In this document: piece by piece, positions 43,406 to 52,461 of the stretch | Layout: each line of letters begins with the position of its first letter | Numbering within the stretch: the stretch's first letter is position 1 | Origin: CAYNXB01 sp964401045 | GTDB lineage: Bacteria > Pseudomonadota > Alphaproteobacteria > Sphingomonadales > Sphingomonadaceae | DNA: 64,000 bases | Assembly (NCBI GenBank): GCA_964401045.1 | Contig: CAYNXB010000006.1 | Coordinates: 7,208-71,207 of the forward strand | Reading direction: 5' to 3' | Notes under the pieces: model-generated | What the model was told of the DNA's origin: nothing | Seen by the model: only the letters and a program-made list of their open reading frames with translations | Database searches by the model: none | Position numbers and translations under genes: made by a program

Positions 43406-44543
43406 GTCCGCCACTTCCACTGTTGCCCCCGGCGATGGCGCGGATTGCTGGACGCGTCGCGAGATCCGGCAACAACCGCAAACGCTGCGTCAGACGCAGG
43501 CCCTGCTGCGCGAGAGCCGGGGTCAGATCGAGCGCTTCCTGGCGCCACTGCTGGCAAAGCCGGACTTGCGCATCGTCCTCACCGGCGCGGGCACTTCGGC
43601 GTTCATCGGCGAGTGCCTCGCACCATGGCTGTCGCGGGTGACTCGCCGCCGGGTCGAGGCGGTCGCGACCACCGACCTGGTCAGCGCACCCGCGCTCTAT
43701 TGCGAGCGCGAGGCCCCCACCCTGCTCGTCTCGTTCGGCCGCTCCGGCAACAGCCCCGAAAGCATTGCAGCGGCGCGGGTGGCCGATTCCGAGATCGCCG
43801 AAGTCCACCACCTGATCGTCACCTGCAACAGCGACGGCGCGCTGGCGCGCGACGCCGGCGACAAGGCCTATGTCGTGGTCCTGCCCGAAGCGACACACGA
43901 CCGCAGTTTTGCGATGACGTCCAGCTTCACGGCGATGATGCTGGCGGCGCTGTCGATCCTCGGCGGCATCGGTGCGATGGACCAGCGAATCGACGCGATC
44001 GCCCGTTCGGTTAGCGAGGCGCTGGAAGAAGCCGAGGCCGCAATGCCGGCGCTCGCCGCGCGGAATTTCTCGCGGGTGGTCTATCTGGGTAGCGGCGTGT
44101 TCAAGGGTCTCGCCCGCGAGGCGGCGCTCAAGCTGCTCGAGCTTACCGACGGCACCGTCGTCACCGCCTTCGACACGCCGATGGGTTTTCGCCACGGGCC
44201 CAAGACGGTGGTGAACGGCGAGACGCTGGTGGTGATCTTCGTCTCCAACGATCCTTACATATCGCAATACGATCGCGACCTCATCGCCGAGCTGCGCGCC
44301 GACAGCGTAGCGGCGGAAATCCTCACCATCGCCGCCCGGCCAGAGGCGGACGACACGCTGGCTATCCGGCATCTCGACGATGCAACCGACGTGGACCTGT
44401 TGTTCCCCTACATCGTCCCCGCGCAACTGTTCGCGCTGTCCGCGTCGCTGGCGCGCGGGATGACGCCCGACACACCCAACGCCTCGGGCGTGGTCAATCG
44501 GGTGGTCCAGGGCGTGCGCATTCACCCGCTGGCCGGCGCATGA
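43398..44543 (+). CDS. agaS: SIS-domain galactosamine-6-phosphate deaminase/isomerase (AgaS-like)
   Basis: This 381-residue protein has two SIS domains. Sugar-phosphate binding motifs are IVLTGAGTSAFIGE (about residues 60-75), LVSFGRSGNSPES and YLGSGVFKGLAREAALK. The segment TAFDTPMGFRHGPKTVVNG holds the catalytic Glu/His-type loop of the AgaS/GlmS isomerase group. AgaS converts galactosamine 6-phosphate to tagatose 6-phosphate plus ammonia. I choose ATG 43398, overlapping the agaZ stop, over ATG 43371. The stop overlaps the kinase start by 4 bp. Confidence 0.88.
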   Translation: MPESATSTVAPGDGADCWTRREIRQQPQTLRQTQALLRESRGQIERFLAPLLAKPDLRIVLTGAGTSAFIGECLAPWLSRVTRRRVEAVATTDLVSAPALYCEREAPTLLVSFGRSGNSPESIAAARVADSEIAEVHHLIVTCNSDGALARDAGDKAYVVVLPEATHDRSFAMTSSFTAMMLAALSILGGIGAMDQRIDAIARSVSEALEEAEAAMPALAARNFSRVVYLGSGVFKGLAREAALKLLELTDGTVVTAFDTPMGFRHGPKTVVNGETLVVIFVSNDPYISQYDRDLIAELRADSVAAEILTIAARPEADDTLAIRHLDDATDVDLLFPYIVPAQLFALSASLARGMTPDTPNASGVVNRVVQGVRIHPLAGA

Positions 44544-45481
44544 GCGGGCGCCGCTGCTATCTCGGCGTCGATGGCGGCGGGACCAAGACCGAGTTCGTCT
44601 GCGTCGACGAAGACGGCGCCATTCTCGCGAGCCACCGCGAGGCGACGACCTACCATCTCCAGGTGGGACTTGAGGGTGCCGGGAAGGTCATTCGCAAAGG
44701 CATCGCGGCGATCTGCGAGGCGCTCGATATCGCGCCCGGCGATCTCACCTACACGTTCTTCGGACTGCCGGCGTTCGGCGAGGACAGCGTGATCGACCCC
44801 CAGCTCGATCGGCTGTGCGGCGAGGCGCTCGGCCACGATCGCTATCGCTGCGACAACGACATGGTGTGCGGCTGGGCCGGGTCGCTCGGCTGCGAGGACG
44901 GCATCAACCTCGTCGCAGGGACCGGCTCGATCGGTTACGGCGAGCGCCGCGGGCGCAGCGCCCGCGTCGGCGGCTGGGGCGAAGTCTTTAGTGACGAAGG
45001 TTCGGCCTACTGGATCGCCATCGAAGGGTTGCGCGCCTTTACCCGCATGAGCGACGGGCGCACACCGCGCGGCCCGCTCTACGATGCGTTCCGCGAGGCA
45101 CTGTCGCTGCAGGATGATATCGAGGTGTGCGAGCGTGTCATGGGCGAGCGCGGACTCACCCGCGACCAGATCGCGGCGCTCGCCCCGGTGGTGGCGCAGG
45201 CGAGCGAACGCGGCGACGACGCGGCGCGCGCGATCCACCTCCGCGCCGCCGGCGAACTCGCGGAGATGGCCCAGGCGCTGCGAACCACGCTCGGCTTCGA
45301 GCAGGGCGAGACCGTGCAGATTTCCTGCTCCGGCGGCATACTGACGACGGTCGCCCCCGTCCGCAACGCGCTCAAGGATGCGATCATGAAGGTGGGTGGG
45401 TTTGCATTCATCGAGCCACGCCACCCGCCCGCCCACGGCGCCGCGCTCTATGCGAGGTGTCTGGCGCGCTCGCCCGGCTAG
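44540..45481 (+). CDS. BadF/BadG/BcrA-type ATPase, probable N-acetylhexosamine kinase
   Basis: This 313-residue kinase of the ASKHA fold has the phosphate-1 motif YLGVDGGGTKTEFVCVDE at the N-terminus. The family's second loop is INLVAGTGSIGYGERRG, followed by VGGWGEVFSDEGSAYWIA and SCSGGILTTV. These motifs are characteristic of N-acetylglucosamine kinase NagK and its relatives. In this operon, phosphorylation of GalNAc or galactosamine at C6 is the likely role. Specificity is inferred only from AgaZ and AgaS. It ends the operon; no terminator-like hairpin was found after it. Confidence 0.85.
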   Translation: MSGRRCYLGVDGGGTKTEFVCVDEDGAILASHREATTYHLQVGLEGAGKVIRKGIAAICEALDIAPGDLTYTFFGLPAFGEDSVIDPQLDRLCGEALGHDRYRCDNDMVCGWAGSLGCEDGINLVAGTGSIGYGERRGRSARVGGWGEVFSDEGSAYWIAIEGLRAFTRMSDGRTPRGPLYDAFREALSLQDDIEVCERVMGERGLTRDQIAALAPVVAQASERGDDAARAIHLRAAGELAEMAQALRTTLGFEQGETVQISCSGGILTTVAPVRNALKDAIMKVGGFAFIEPRHPPAHGAALYARCLARSPG

Positions 45482-45547
45482 GCTGGCACGCCGTTATCCG
45501 CCGAAACCGGTGAGGCATCTCCCACTGGACTTTGGGTGACACAATAT

Positions 45548-45566
45548 TTACATACCGTCCGATATG
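45548..45566. promoter_or_regulatory. Candidate TetR operator at the regulator start
   Basis: TTACATACCGTCCGATATG contains the inverted pair CATA/TATG and runs into the ATG of the TetR gene. The same TTACATAC core recurs at 46233-46240 upstream of the efflux operon, with the following CG and TA also shared. Autoregulation is likely. Confidence 0.45.
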
Positions 45567-46160
45567 GAAAAGGTCGCCACCCGAGGACGCCCTCGCGAGT
45601 TCGATGTCGAGGATGCCCTGGGTGCCGCGCTGCGCGTGTTCTGGGCCAAAGGCTACGAGGGCGCGTCGCTTACCGACTTGACCGAGGCCATGGCGATCAC
45701 GCGCCCCAGCCTCTACGCCGCGTTCGGCAACAAGGAAGCGTTGTTCAAGCAAGCGCTCGATCTCTACGAAACTGAGAAACTCGCCTACGTAAAAGGCGCA
45801 CTCGCGGCGCCTACGGCCAAGGGCGTGGCGCAGCGCATGCTGGCCGGCACGATCGACAATATTACAAGTGAGTGCCGCGGCTGCCTGGGTGTGATTGCTT
45901 CCGTCAACTGCAGCAGCGAGGATTCCCCGATCCGCCAGGACGTCCGCGCTCGCGCGGAATCATCGCGACGCGCGATCGTCGAGCGGATGCAACGCGGCAT
46001 CGATGATGGCGATTTCTCGATCCCGATCGATGCCGAAGCGATGACCAGTTACATGCTGGCCGTGCTGCAAGGCATCTCGGTACAAGCGGGAGCAGGCGCG
46101 AGCCGTCCTGACCTTCAGCGCGTCGCGGACGCCGCTCTGGCGATCTGGCCCAGCAAATAA
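45564..46160 (+). CDS. TetR/AcrR-family regulator of the RND efflux operon
   Basis: This 198-residue regulator has the TetR helix-turn-helix at residues 12-60 (EFDVEDALGAALRVFWAKGYEGASLTDLTEAMAITRPSLYAAFGNKEALF). A C-terminal helical ligand domain follows (RGCLGVIASVNC). It is upstream of, and co-oriented with, an RND adaptor-pump-channel operon, separated by 282 bp. Shared TTACATAC motifs suggest it represses both itself and the pump. The inducer is unknown. Confidence 0.9.
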   Translation: MEKVATRGRPREFDVEDALGAALRVFWAKGYEGASLTDLTEAMAITRPSLYAAFGNKEALFKQALDLYETEKLAYVKGALAAPTAKGVAQRMLAGTIDNITSECRGCLGVIASVNCSSEDSPIRQDVRARAESSRRAIVERMQRGIDDGDFSIPIDAEAMTSYMLAVLQGISVQAGAGASRPDLQRVADAALAIWPSK

Positions 46161-46442
46161 ACTTCTGATTTGCTGCACTGCGCAAAAAAATATCAAGCGG
46201 TACAGAAATATCGCTTGCTACTGAACGGCAGATTACATACTTATCGGTACAGAACGCTGAGCCGCCTGCGTGGTCCGTCCCGCATCCGGATTCGGAGAGC
46301 CGACTTCGACTGATTTCCACCTTCCCGGCTCCTCCGGGTGGTGGCTGCCACGACTGATGATTTTGACGCCCGGAAGCCGTGCTTTCCGGGAACGGTCAAG
46401 CGCGCCCCGGCGGCGCGGCGCCGCCTTAATGAGGACCGTCCC
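46161..46442. promoter_or_regulatory. Promoter region of the RND operon with CGGTACAGAA repeats
   Basis: This 282-bp gap is AT-rich in its first 100 bases. It holds a direct repeat CGGTACAGAA at 46198-46207 and 46245-46254 and a TTACATAC copy at 46233-46240 that matches the TetR gene's own promoter. The remaining part up to the adaptor start has no visible feature. Confidence 0.4.
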
Positions 46443-47687
46443 ATGAACGACTTATCGCCGATCGAATTGAGCCAGCTCGAGAGCATCGCCAACGAGCCGG
46501 GCAACGACCGCCGTTGGCGCCGGCTCGGCTGGATCGCGCTCGTCATCGTAGGCGTCGCGCTCGCCTGGCTGTTCCTGCGCGGCAGCACCGCGCCCGCCGC
46601 GCCGCCACCGCTGCCGGTCGTGACGATCGCCGCGCCGCTGCAGCAGGACGTCGCCGAGTGGGATGACTATATCGGCCGCTTCGAGGCCAGCCGCAGCGTC
46701 GAGCTGCGCCCGCGCGTCTCGGGCCAGATCACCGGCGTGCACTTCAAGGACGGCCAGATCGTCCATCAGGGCCAGCCACTGTTCACGATCGACCCACGTC
46801 CATACCGTGCCGCCCTCGCCGAAGCGCAGGCCGGCGTCGCCGCGGCCCGCAGCGACCTCGCCCTCGCCCGCAGCGATCTCGAGCGCGCGCTGCGCCTGGT
46901 TGAGGCGGACGCAGTTTCCAAGAGCGAGATCGATGCCCTGCGCGCCCGCGTGACGGCCGCGCAAGCGTCTCTTGCCGGCGCCCAGGCTCGCGTGACCTCC
47001 CGCAGCCTCGATGTCGAATTCACCACCGTGCGCGCGCCGATCTCGGGCCGCATTTCCGACCGTCGTGTCGATCCGGGCAACCTCGTCGCCGCGGGCGACG
47101 GGCCGGCCGCGACCCTCCTGACCACGATCAACGCCACCGATCCGCTCTACTTCACATTCGACGGTTCCGAGGGGCTGTTCCTGAAGGGGCGCCGCGAAGG
47201 TCTCGGCAACGGGGCACCGGTCGAGATCCGACTGCAGGACGAAAGCGACTATACCCGGCACGGGACGCTCGATTTCACCGACAACGGGCTCGATCCCGCC
47301 TCGGGCACCATCCGCGCACGCGCCGTAGTGCGGAACCCCGACAACTTCCTTGCGCCGGGGATGTTCGGCAACATGCGGATGACCACCGGCCGCACCGAGA
47401 AGGCATTGCTGGTGCCCGACACCGCGGTGCAAACCGATCAGACGCGCAAGCTGCTGCTGGTCGTCGACCCGAAAGGGACCGTCGCGGCCAGAGAAGTCGA
47501 GCTCGGCCCGGTTCTCGCCGGTGGCCTGCGGGTCGTGCGTGGCGGGCTTGCCCCAACCGACCAGGTGATCATCGCCGGCACCCAGATGGCGCTGCCCGGC
47601 GGCAAGGTCAGGGCGCAGAAGGGCCGCATTGCGCCGCCCGCCAACGCCCAGGCCGAACCAGCCACGAAGCAGCCTTCCGCCGGCTAA
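46443..47687 (+). CDS. RND efflux periplasmic adaptor (MFP) subunit
   Basis: This 414-residue adaptor links the inner-membrane pump to the outer-membrane channel. One N-terminal membrane anchor spans about residues 23-42 (GWIALVIVGVALAWLFL). The biotinyl-lipoyl-like halves are RVSGQITGVHFKDGQIVHQGQPLFTID and FTTVRAPISGRISDRRVDPGNLV, flanking an alpha-hairpin (residues 120-180). A beta-barrel and membrane-proximal domain follow (VLVPDTAVQTDQ). I use ATG 46443; the frame is open further upstream without support. It is encoded 43 bp before the pump gene. Confidence 0.92.
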   Translation: MNDLSPIELSQLESIANEPGNDRRWRRLGWIALVIVGVALAWLFLRGSTAPAAPPPLPVVTIAAPLQQDVAEWDDYIGRFEASRSVELRPRVSGQITGVHFKDGQIVHQGQPLFTIDPRPYRAALAEAQAGVAAARSDLALARSDLERALRLVEADAVSKSEIDALRARVTAAQASLAGAQARVTSRSLDVEFTTVRAPISGRISDRRVDPGNLVAAGDGPAATLLTTINATDPLYFTFDGSEGLFLKGRREGLGNGAPVEIRLQDESDYTRHGTLDFTDNGLDPASGTIRARAVVRNPDNFLAPGMFGNMRMTTGRTEKALLVPDTAVQTDQTRKLLLVVDPKGTVAAREVELGPVLAGGLRVVRGGLAPTDQVIIAGTQMALPGGKVRAQKGRIAPPANAQAEPATKQPSAG

Positions 47688-47730
47688 GCCGCCCCTCCGA
47701 GCTGCCCCCTATCTCCAATCGGAGCCCGAA

Positions 47731-50700
47731 ATGCGCCTATCTCGCTTCTTCATCGATCGGCCGATCTTCGCGGGGGTGATCGCCGTGATCATCACGCTGA
47801 TCGGCGCGATCTCGTACTCCTTCCTGCCCGTGGCGCAGTACCCCGAGGTCGTTCCGCCCACAGTGACGGTCACCGCCACCTATCCCGGCGCCTCGGCCGA
47901 AACCGTGGCCGACACCGTCGCCAACCCGATCGAACAGGAGATCAACGGCGTCGACGGCATGCTCTACCTGTCGAGCGAATCCACCGGCGACGGACGAGTG
48001 ACGATCACGGTCACGTTCGAGCAGGGCACCGACCTCGACGCGGCGCAAACGCTGGTCCAGAACCGCGTCGCGATCGCCACGCCGCGCTTGCCCGAGGAAG
48101 TGCAGCGCCTCGGCATCGTCACCCGCAAGACCACGCCCGACTTTCTACTGGTGGTGAACCTTATCTCGCCCGATGGATCGCTCGATCGCGAATACATCTC
48201 GAACTATGCGCAAACCCACATCAAGGACCGGCTCGCGCGGATCGAAGGCGTCGGCGACGTGCAGCTATTCGGCAGCCGCGAGCTCGCCATGCGCGTGTGG
48301 ATCGATCCCGGCCGTGCGGCCGCGCTCGACCTGACCGCCAACGACATTGTCTCTGCCCTGCGCGCGCAGAACGTCCAGGTCGCCGCGGGCACGCTCGGCC
48401 AGCCGCCGAACCCGGAGAGCGCGTTCCAGCTCAACGTCGAGACGCAAGGCCGCTTCACCGATCCGCGGCAGTTCGAGGACGTGGTGATCCGTACCGATGC
48501 CGAAGGGCGCCAGGTGCGCGTGGGCGACGTCGCGCGGGTCGAGATCGGCGCCGAGAACTACAGCACCTCGGCCTATCTCGACGACAAGGATTCCGTGATC
48601 ATCCCCGTGCTGCAGGAGCCGGGCTCCAACGCAATCGCCTCCGCCGATGCGGTGAAGGCGGCCATGGAAGATATGGCGTCGCGCTTCCCCGCCGGCCTCG
48701 AATACCGCATCGTCTACAACCCCACCGAGTTCATCCAGCAATCGGTCGACGCGGTGGTCGAGACGCTGATCGAGGCGATCCTGCTGGTAGTGCTGGTGAT
48801 CATCGTCTTCCTCCAGAAGTGGCGCGCTGCGCTGATCCCGGTGCTGGCGATCCCCGTCTCGCTTGTCGGCACCTTCGCGGCGCTGGCGATGCTCGGCTAC
48901 TCGCTCAACAACCTCTCGCTATTCGGACTGGTGCTGGCGATCGGCATCGTGGTCGACGACGCGATCGTCGTGGTCGAGAACGTTGAACGAAACCTCGAAC
49001 ACGGGATGACCCCGCTCGAGGCCGCACGCACCTCGATGGACGAGGTCGGCGCGGCGCTGATCGCGATCGTGCTGGTGCTGTGCGCGGTATTCGTGCCGAC
49101 GCTGTTCATCGGCGGCATGTCGGGCGCGTTCTACCAGCAGTTCGCGGTGACGATCTCGGCCGCGACGGTGATCTCCCTGATCGTCTCGCTCACCCTGTCA
49201 CCGGCACTCTCGGCCTTGCTGCTTCGCCACCGGGAGGCCGCCCCGGCGGGAGCCTACTGGCAGCAGCTCATCGAGAGGGCGGGCAACATCTTCAACCAGG
49301 CATTCGAGCGCTTCAGCGAAACGTATGCGGGGTGGACGGCGCGGTTCGTGGCCGTCCCCCGGCGAATGATGGCCGCTTATGCCGGCCTCATCGCGCTCAC
49401 GGCGGCCGCGCTGTGGATCACCCCCACCGGCTTCATCCCGCAGCAGGACCAGGGCTACTTCCTCACCGTGATCCAGCTGCCGCCGGGCTCCGCGACATCG
49501 CGCACCGACGAGGTGATGAAGAAAGTCGCCGCACGGATGCTGCCGATTGACGGGATCGAGGGCGCAGTGATGCTTTCCGGCTTCGACGGCACGTCGGAGA
49601 CGCAGTCCGCCAGTTCGGCCGCGGCCTATTGGGTGCTCGACGATTTCAAGGAACGTGCGGCCAAGGGCCAAACGGTCGAGAAGCTGATGGCCGAGGCCCA
49701 GGCCGCCACCGCCGACATCAACGAGGCGCGGCTGATGATCGTCAAGCCGCCGATCATTCGCGGCATCGGCTCGGCCGGTGGCTTCCGCATGATGGTCGAG
49801 GACAAGGACGGCAAAGGCTACCGCGCGTTGCAGGATGCCGCCGGCAAGGTGATTGCCGAGGCCAATCGGCAGAAGGGCCTCGCCGGGGTCTACACCTTCT
49901 TCGACACCGGCACCCCGCGCGTCCACGCGGAGATCGACCGCGACAAGGCACAGCTTCTCGGCGTTCCGCCCGCGCGGATCTTCGAAACCCTGCAAGTCTA
50001 CCTCGGGTCGGCGTTCATCAACGATTTCAACCTGCTCGGCCGCACCTATCGCGTCACCGCGCAGGCCGACGCCCAGTTCCGCGATGGTCCGTCCGACATT
50101 GCCAATCTCCAGACCCGCTCGCTCAATGGATCGATGGTCCCGCTGGGATCGGTAGCGACGCTCAGCGACACCACCGGGCCTTACCGGGTTACGCGCTACA
50201 ACCTGGCGCCCGCGGTCGCCGTCGATGGTGATACCGCGCCGGGTTATGCGTCGGGCCATTCGCTGGTGACGATGGAGAACGCCGCGGCGAAGGTTCTGCC
50301 GCGCGGTTACGACACCGAGTGGACCGGCATCGGCTATCAGCAAAAATATGCGGGCAACACCGCCGTGCTGGTGTTCGGACTTGCCGTGCTGCTCGTCTTC
50401 CTGGTGCTCGCCGCGCAGTACGAAAGCCTGGTGATGCCGCTGGCGATCATCCTGATCGTGCCGATGTGCCTGCTGGCGGCGATGATCGGCGTAAACTTGC
50501 GCGGCATGGACAACAACGTGCTGACGCAGATCGGCCTCGTCGTGCTGATTGCACTGGCGGCGAAGAACGCGATCCTGATCGTCGAATTCGCCCGCCAGGG
50601 GGAGGCGCATGGCCTGTCCCCCGCGGAAGCCGCGGTCGAAGCGGCGCGCACTCGCTTGCGGCCGATCCTGATGACCAGCTTCGCGTTCATCCTCGGCTCG

Positions 50701-50907
50701 GTCCCGCTGGTGATCGCAACGGGAGCAGGCGCGGAACTGCGGCAGGCCCTCGGCACCGCGGTGTGCTTCGGCATGCTCGGCGTGACCGGTTTCGGCCTCG
50801 TGTTCACTCCCACGTTCTACGTCGTGTGCCGCGCGCTCGGCGATCGCATCGCCAGGCTGCGTAGCCGCCTGGGCCGCGCGAACCCCGCGCTCCACCCCGC
50901 CGAATAG
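47731..50907 (+). CDS. RND multidrug efflux permease (HAE1 family)
   Basis: This is a 1058-residue proton-driven pump in the AcrB/MexF group, with 12 membrane segments and two large periplasmic loops. It starts MRLSRFFIDRPIFAGVIAVIITL; the N-terminal loop includes YPGASAETVADTVANPIEQ. The essential TM4 Asp pair is in GIVVDDAIVVVENVERN, and the RND signature GSVPLVIATGAGAELRQALG is near the C-terminus. It is complete. Its substrates (drugs, solvents, aromatic compounds) cannot be read from sequence. ATG 47731 is favoured over the longer frame because it matches the family start. Confidence 0.96.
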   Translation: MRLSRFFIDRPIFAGVIAVIITLIGAISYSFLPVAQYPEVVPPTVTVTATYPGASAETVADTVANPIEQEINGVDGMLYLSSESTGDGRVTITVTFEQGTDLDAAQTLVQNRVAIATPRLPEEVQRLGIVTRKTTPDFLLVVNLISPDGSLDREYISNYAQTHIKDRLARIEGVGDVQLFGSRELAMRVWIDPGRAAALDLTANDIVSALRAQNVQVAAGTLGQPPNPESAFQLNVETQGRFTDPRQFEDVVIRTDAEGRQVRVGDVARVEIGAENYSTSAYLDDKDSVIIPVLQEPGSNAIASADAVKAAMEDMASRFPAGLEYRIVYNPTEFIQQSVDAVVETLIEAILLVVLVIIVFLQKWRAALIPVLAIPVSLVGTFAALAMLGYSLNNLSLFGLVLAIGIVVDDAIVVVENVERNLEHGMTPLEAARTSMDEVGAALIAIVLVLCAVFVPTLFIGGMSGAFYQQFAVTISAATVISLIVSLTLSPALSALLLRHREAAPAGAYWQQLIERAGNIFNQAFERFSETYAGWTARFVAVPRRMMAAYAGLIALTAAALWITPTGFIPQQDQGYFLTVIQLPPGSATSRTDEVMKKVAARMLPIDGIEGAVMLSGFDGTSETQSASSAAAYWVLDDFKERAAKGQTVEKLMAEAQAATADINEARLMIVKPPIIRGIGSAGGFRMMVEDKDGKGYRALQDAAGKVIAEANRQKGLAGVYTFFDTGTPRVHAEIDRDKAQLLGVPPARIFETLQVYLGSAFINDFNLLGRTYRVTAQADAQFRDGPSDIANLQTRSLNGSMVPLGSVATLSDTTGPYRVTRYNLAPAVAVDGDTAPGYASGHSLVTMENAAAKVLPRGYDTEWTGIGYQQKYAGNTAVLVFGLAVLLVFLVLAAQYESLVMPLAIILIVPMCLLAAMIGVNLRGMDNNVLTQIGLVVLIALAAKNAILIVEFARQGEAHGLSPAEAAVEAARTRLRPILMTSFAFILGSVPLVIATGAGAELRQALGTAVCFGMLGVTGFGLVFTPTFYVVCRALGDRIARLRSRLGRANPALHPAE

Positions 50908-50915
50908 GTGCCACC

Positions 50916-52334
50916 ATGAAGCTACGCTCTTTCGCTCTCTCAAGCCTTTCCGCGCTCGCCTTGTCCGCGTGCGCGGCGGGGCCGGACTACGCCCTCCCCC
51001 CCAGTCCCCCTGCGTCGTCCGGCCCCTTCCTTTCAGCGGACGATCCCGCGTTCGCGCTCACGGCGCTGCCCGCCGATTGGTGGCGGCTCTACGACGATCC
51101 GACGCTCGACGGCCTCGTGTCGGATGCGCTCACGGCAAACACCGATGTGCGCCAGGCGCTCGCCCGGATCGACCGGGCCCGTGCCGGCCTGCGCGGCGCA
51201 CGCGGAGACCGGCTGCCGCAGACCGGGATCGGCGCAGGTGCGACTTATGGTCGCTTGCCCGAAAGCCAGCGGTCCGCCGGTACCCCGCGCGAGGACTGGT
51301 CCTACGACGGCGGCATCGACGTCGGCTATGAGCTCGACTTGTTCGGCCGCGTCAGCCGCGGCGTCGAGGCTTCACGCGCGGACGTCGCCGCGAGCGAAGC
51401 CGATGCCGATGCGGTGCGGGTGCTCGTGGTCGCCGATACCACCCGCGCCTACGCCGACGCCGCGTCCGGCGCAGAGCGGCTGAGGGTGGCGCGAGAGATC
51501 GTCGAACTGCTCGACCAATCGCTCGGCCTTGTGCGCAAGCGCTACGACGCAGGCCTCGAGAACGGTCTCGCCGTCGCCCGGCTGGCCACTTTGCGTGAGC
51601 AGCGCGCGGCAGAAATTCCCGCGCTCGAAGCCGCGCGCGCCGCCGCGTTGTTCCGGCTGGCAACGCTTACCGGCCGGACGCCCGCCGAGCTGCCGCCCAT
51701 TGCCGCTGACCGCAGCATCGCTCTGGAGATTGAGCAGCCCTTGCCGATTGGCGATGGCGCTGCGCTGCTGGCTCGGCGGCCCGATATCCGCGCGGCGGAG
51801 CGCCGGCTGGCGGCGGACACTGCGCGTATCGGGGTCGCGACCGCAGATCTCTATCCGCGCATCACCTTCGGCGGATCGATCGGATCGACCGGGCCGAACA
51901 TCGGTGATATCTTCGGTGGCGGGCCGCTGCGCTGGCTGCTCGGACCGCTGCTGAGCTGGTCGTTCCCTAATCAGGAGCCAATCCGGGCGCGGATCGACGC
52001 TGCGGAGGCGGACACCAAGGCTTCGCTGGCGGCGTTCGATGGCACCGTGCTCAGGGCGCTGGAGGAATCCGAGGTCGCGCTCTCCAACTATGCCAAGGCG
52101 CTGGAACGGCGCCGGGCGCTGCAAGCGGCCAGCCGCGAGGCCGAACGCGCCGCCGGGATTCTGCGCGCGCAGCAACGCGAAGGGACGGTCAACTCGCTCG
52201 ACCGTCTCGACGCCGAACGCACTCTTGCCGACGCCACCGCGCAGCTCGCAGCGCAGGATGCCGAAGTCTCCCGCGCACAGATCGACGTGTTCCGTGCGCT
52301 GGGCGGCGGGTGGTCCAAAAGCGCGGAGAGTTAG
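50916..52334 (+). CDS. NodT-family outer-membrane efflux lipoprotein
   Basis: This 472-residue TolC-like channel starts 8 bp after the pump gene. The lipobox ALALSAC places the lipidated Cys at residue 19. Two tandem outer-membrane-efflux repeats are visible; typical stretches are DWWRLYDDPTLDGLVSDAL, YELDLFGRVSRGVEASRA and LLARRPDIRAAERRLAADTARIGVATADLYPRITF, plus QREGTVNSLDRLDAERTL. It completes the tripartite system. A GC hairpin follows the stop. Confidence 0.95.
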   Translation: MKLRSFALSSLSALALSACAAGPDYALPPSPPASSGPFLSADDPAFALTALPADWWRLYDDPTLDGLVSDALTANTDVRQALARIDRARAGLRGARGDRLPQTGIGAGATYGRLPESQRSAGTPREDWSYDGGIDVGYELDLFGRVSRGVEASRADVAASEADADAVRVLVVADTTRAYADAASGAERLRVAREIVELLDQSLGLVRKRYDAGLENGLAVARLATLREQRAAEIPALEAARAAALFRLATLTGRTPAELPPIAADRSIALEIEQPLPIGDGAALLARRPDIRAAERRLAADTARIGVATADLYPRITFGGSIGSTGPNIGDIFGGGPLRWLLGPLLSWSFPNQEPIRARIDAAEADTKASLAAFDGTVLRALEESEVALSNYAKALERRRALQAASREAERAAGILRAQQREGTVNSLDRLDAERTLADATAQLAAQDAEVSRAQIDVFRALGGGWSKSAES

Positions 52335-52350
52335 GGCGCGGTAGCGCGCC
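52335..52350 (+). terminator. GC hairpin after the RND operon
   Basis: A 6-bp GGCGCG/CGCGCC stem with a GTAG loop begins right after the TAG stop of the channel gene. No T run follows, so it is only a weak terminator candidate. A second CGTCC/GGACG inverted repeat lies about 20 nt downstream. Confidence 0.3.
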
Positions 52351-52461
52351 AACGTCCACGCTTGCACGGACGCTGACTTGTGCCACTATCGCATCGCCGC
52401 GGGCTGATGGGGCTTGCCCGCGGTTGCCGCTTCGAACTCGGGGCGCGGCGGGGGAGGCACG

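Noticed and set aside
49198..50943. Long 581-codon open frame on the minus strand over the RND pump gene
   Set aside because: It is antisense to a well-supported pump; high GC leaves the complementary frame open. Its translation has no recognisable domain and is Arg/His-rich.
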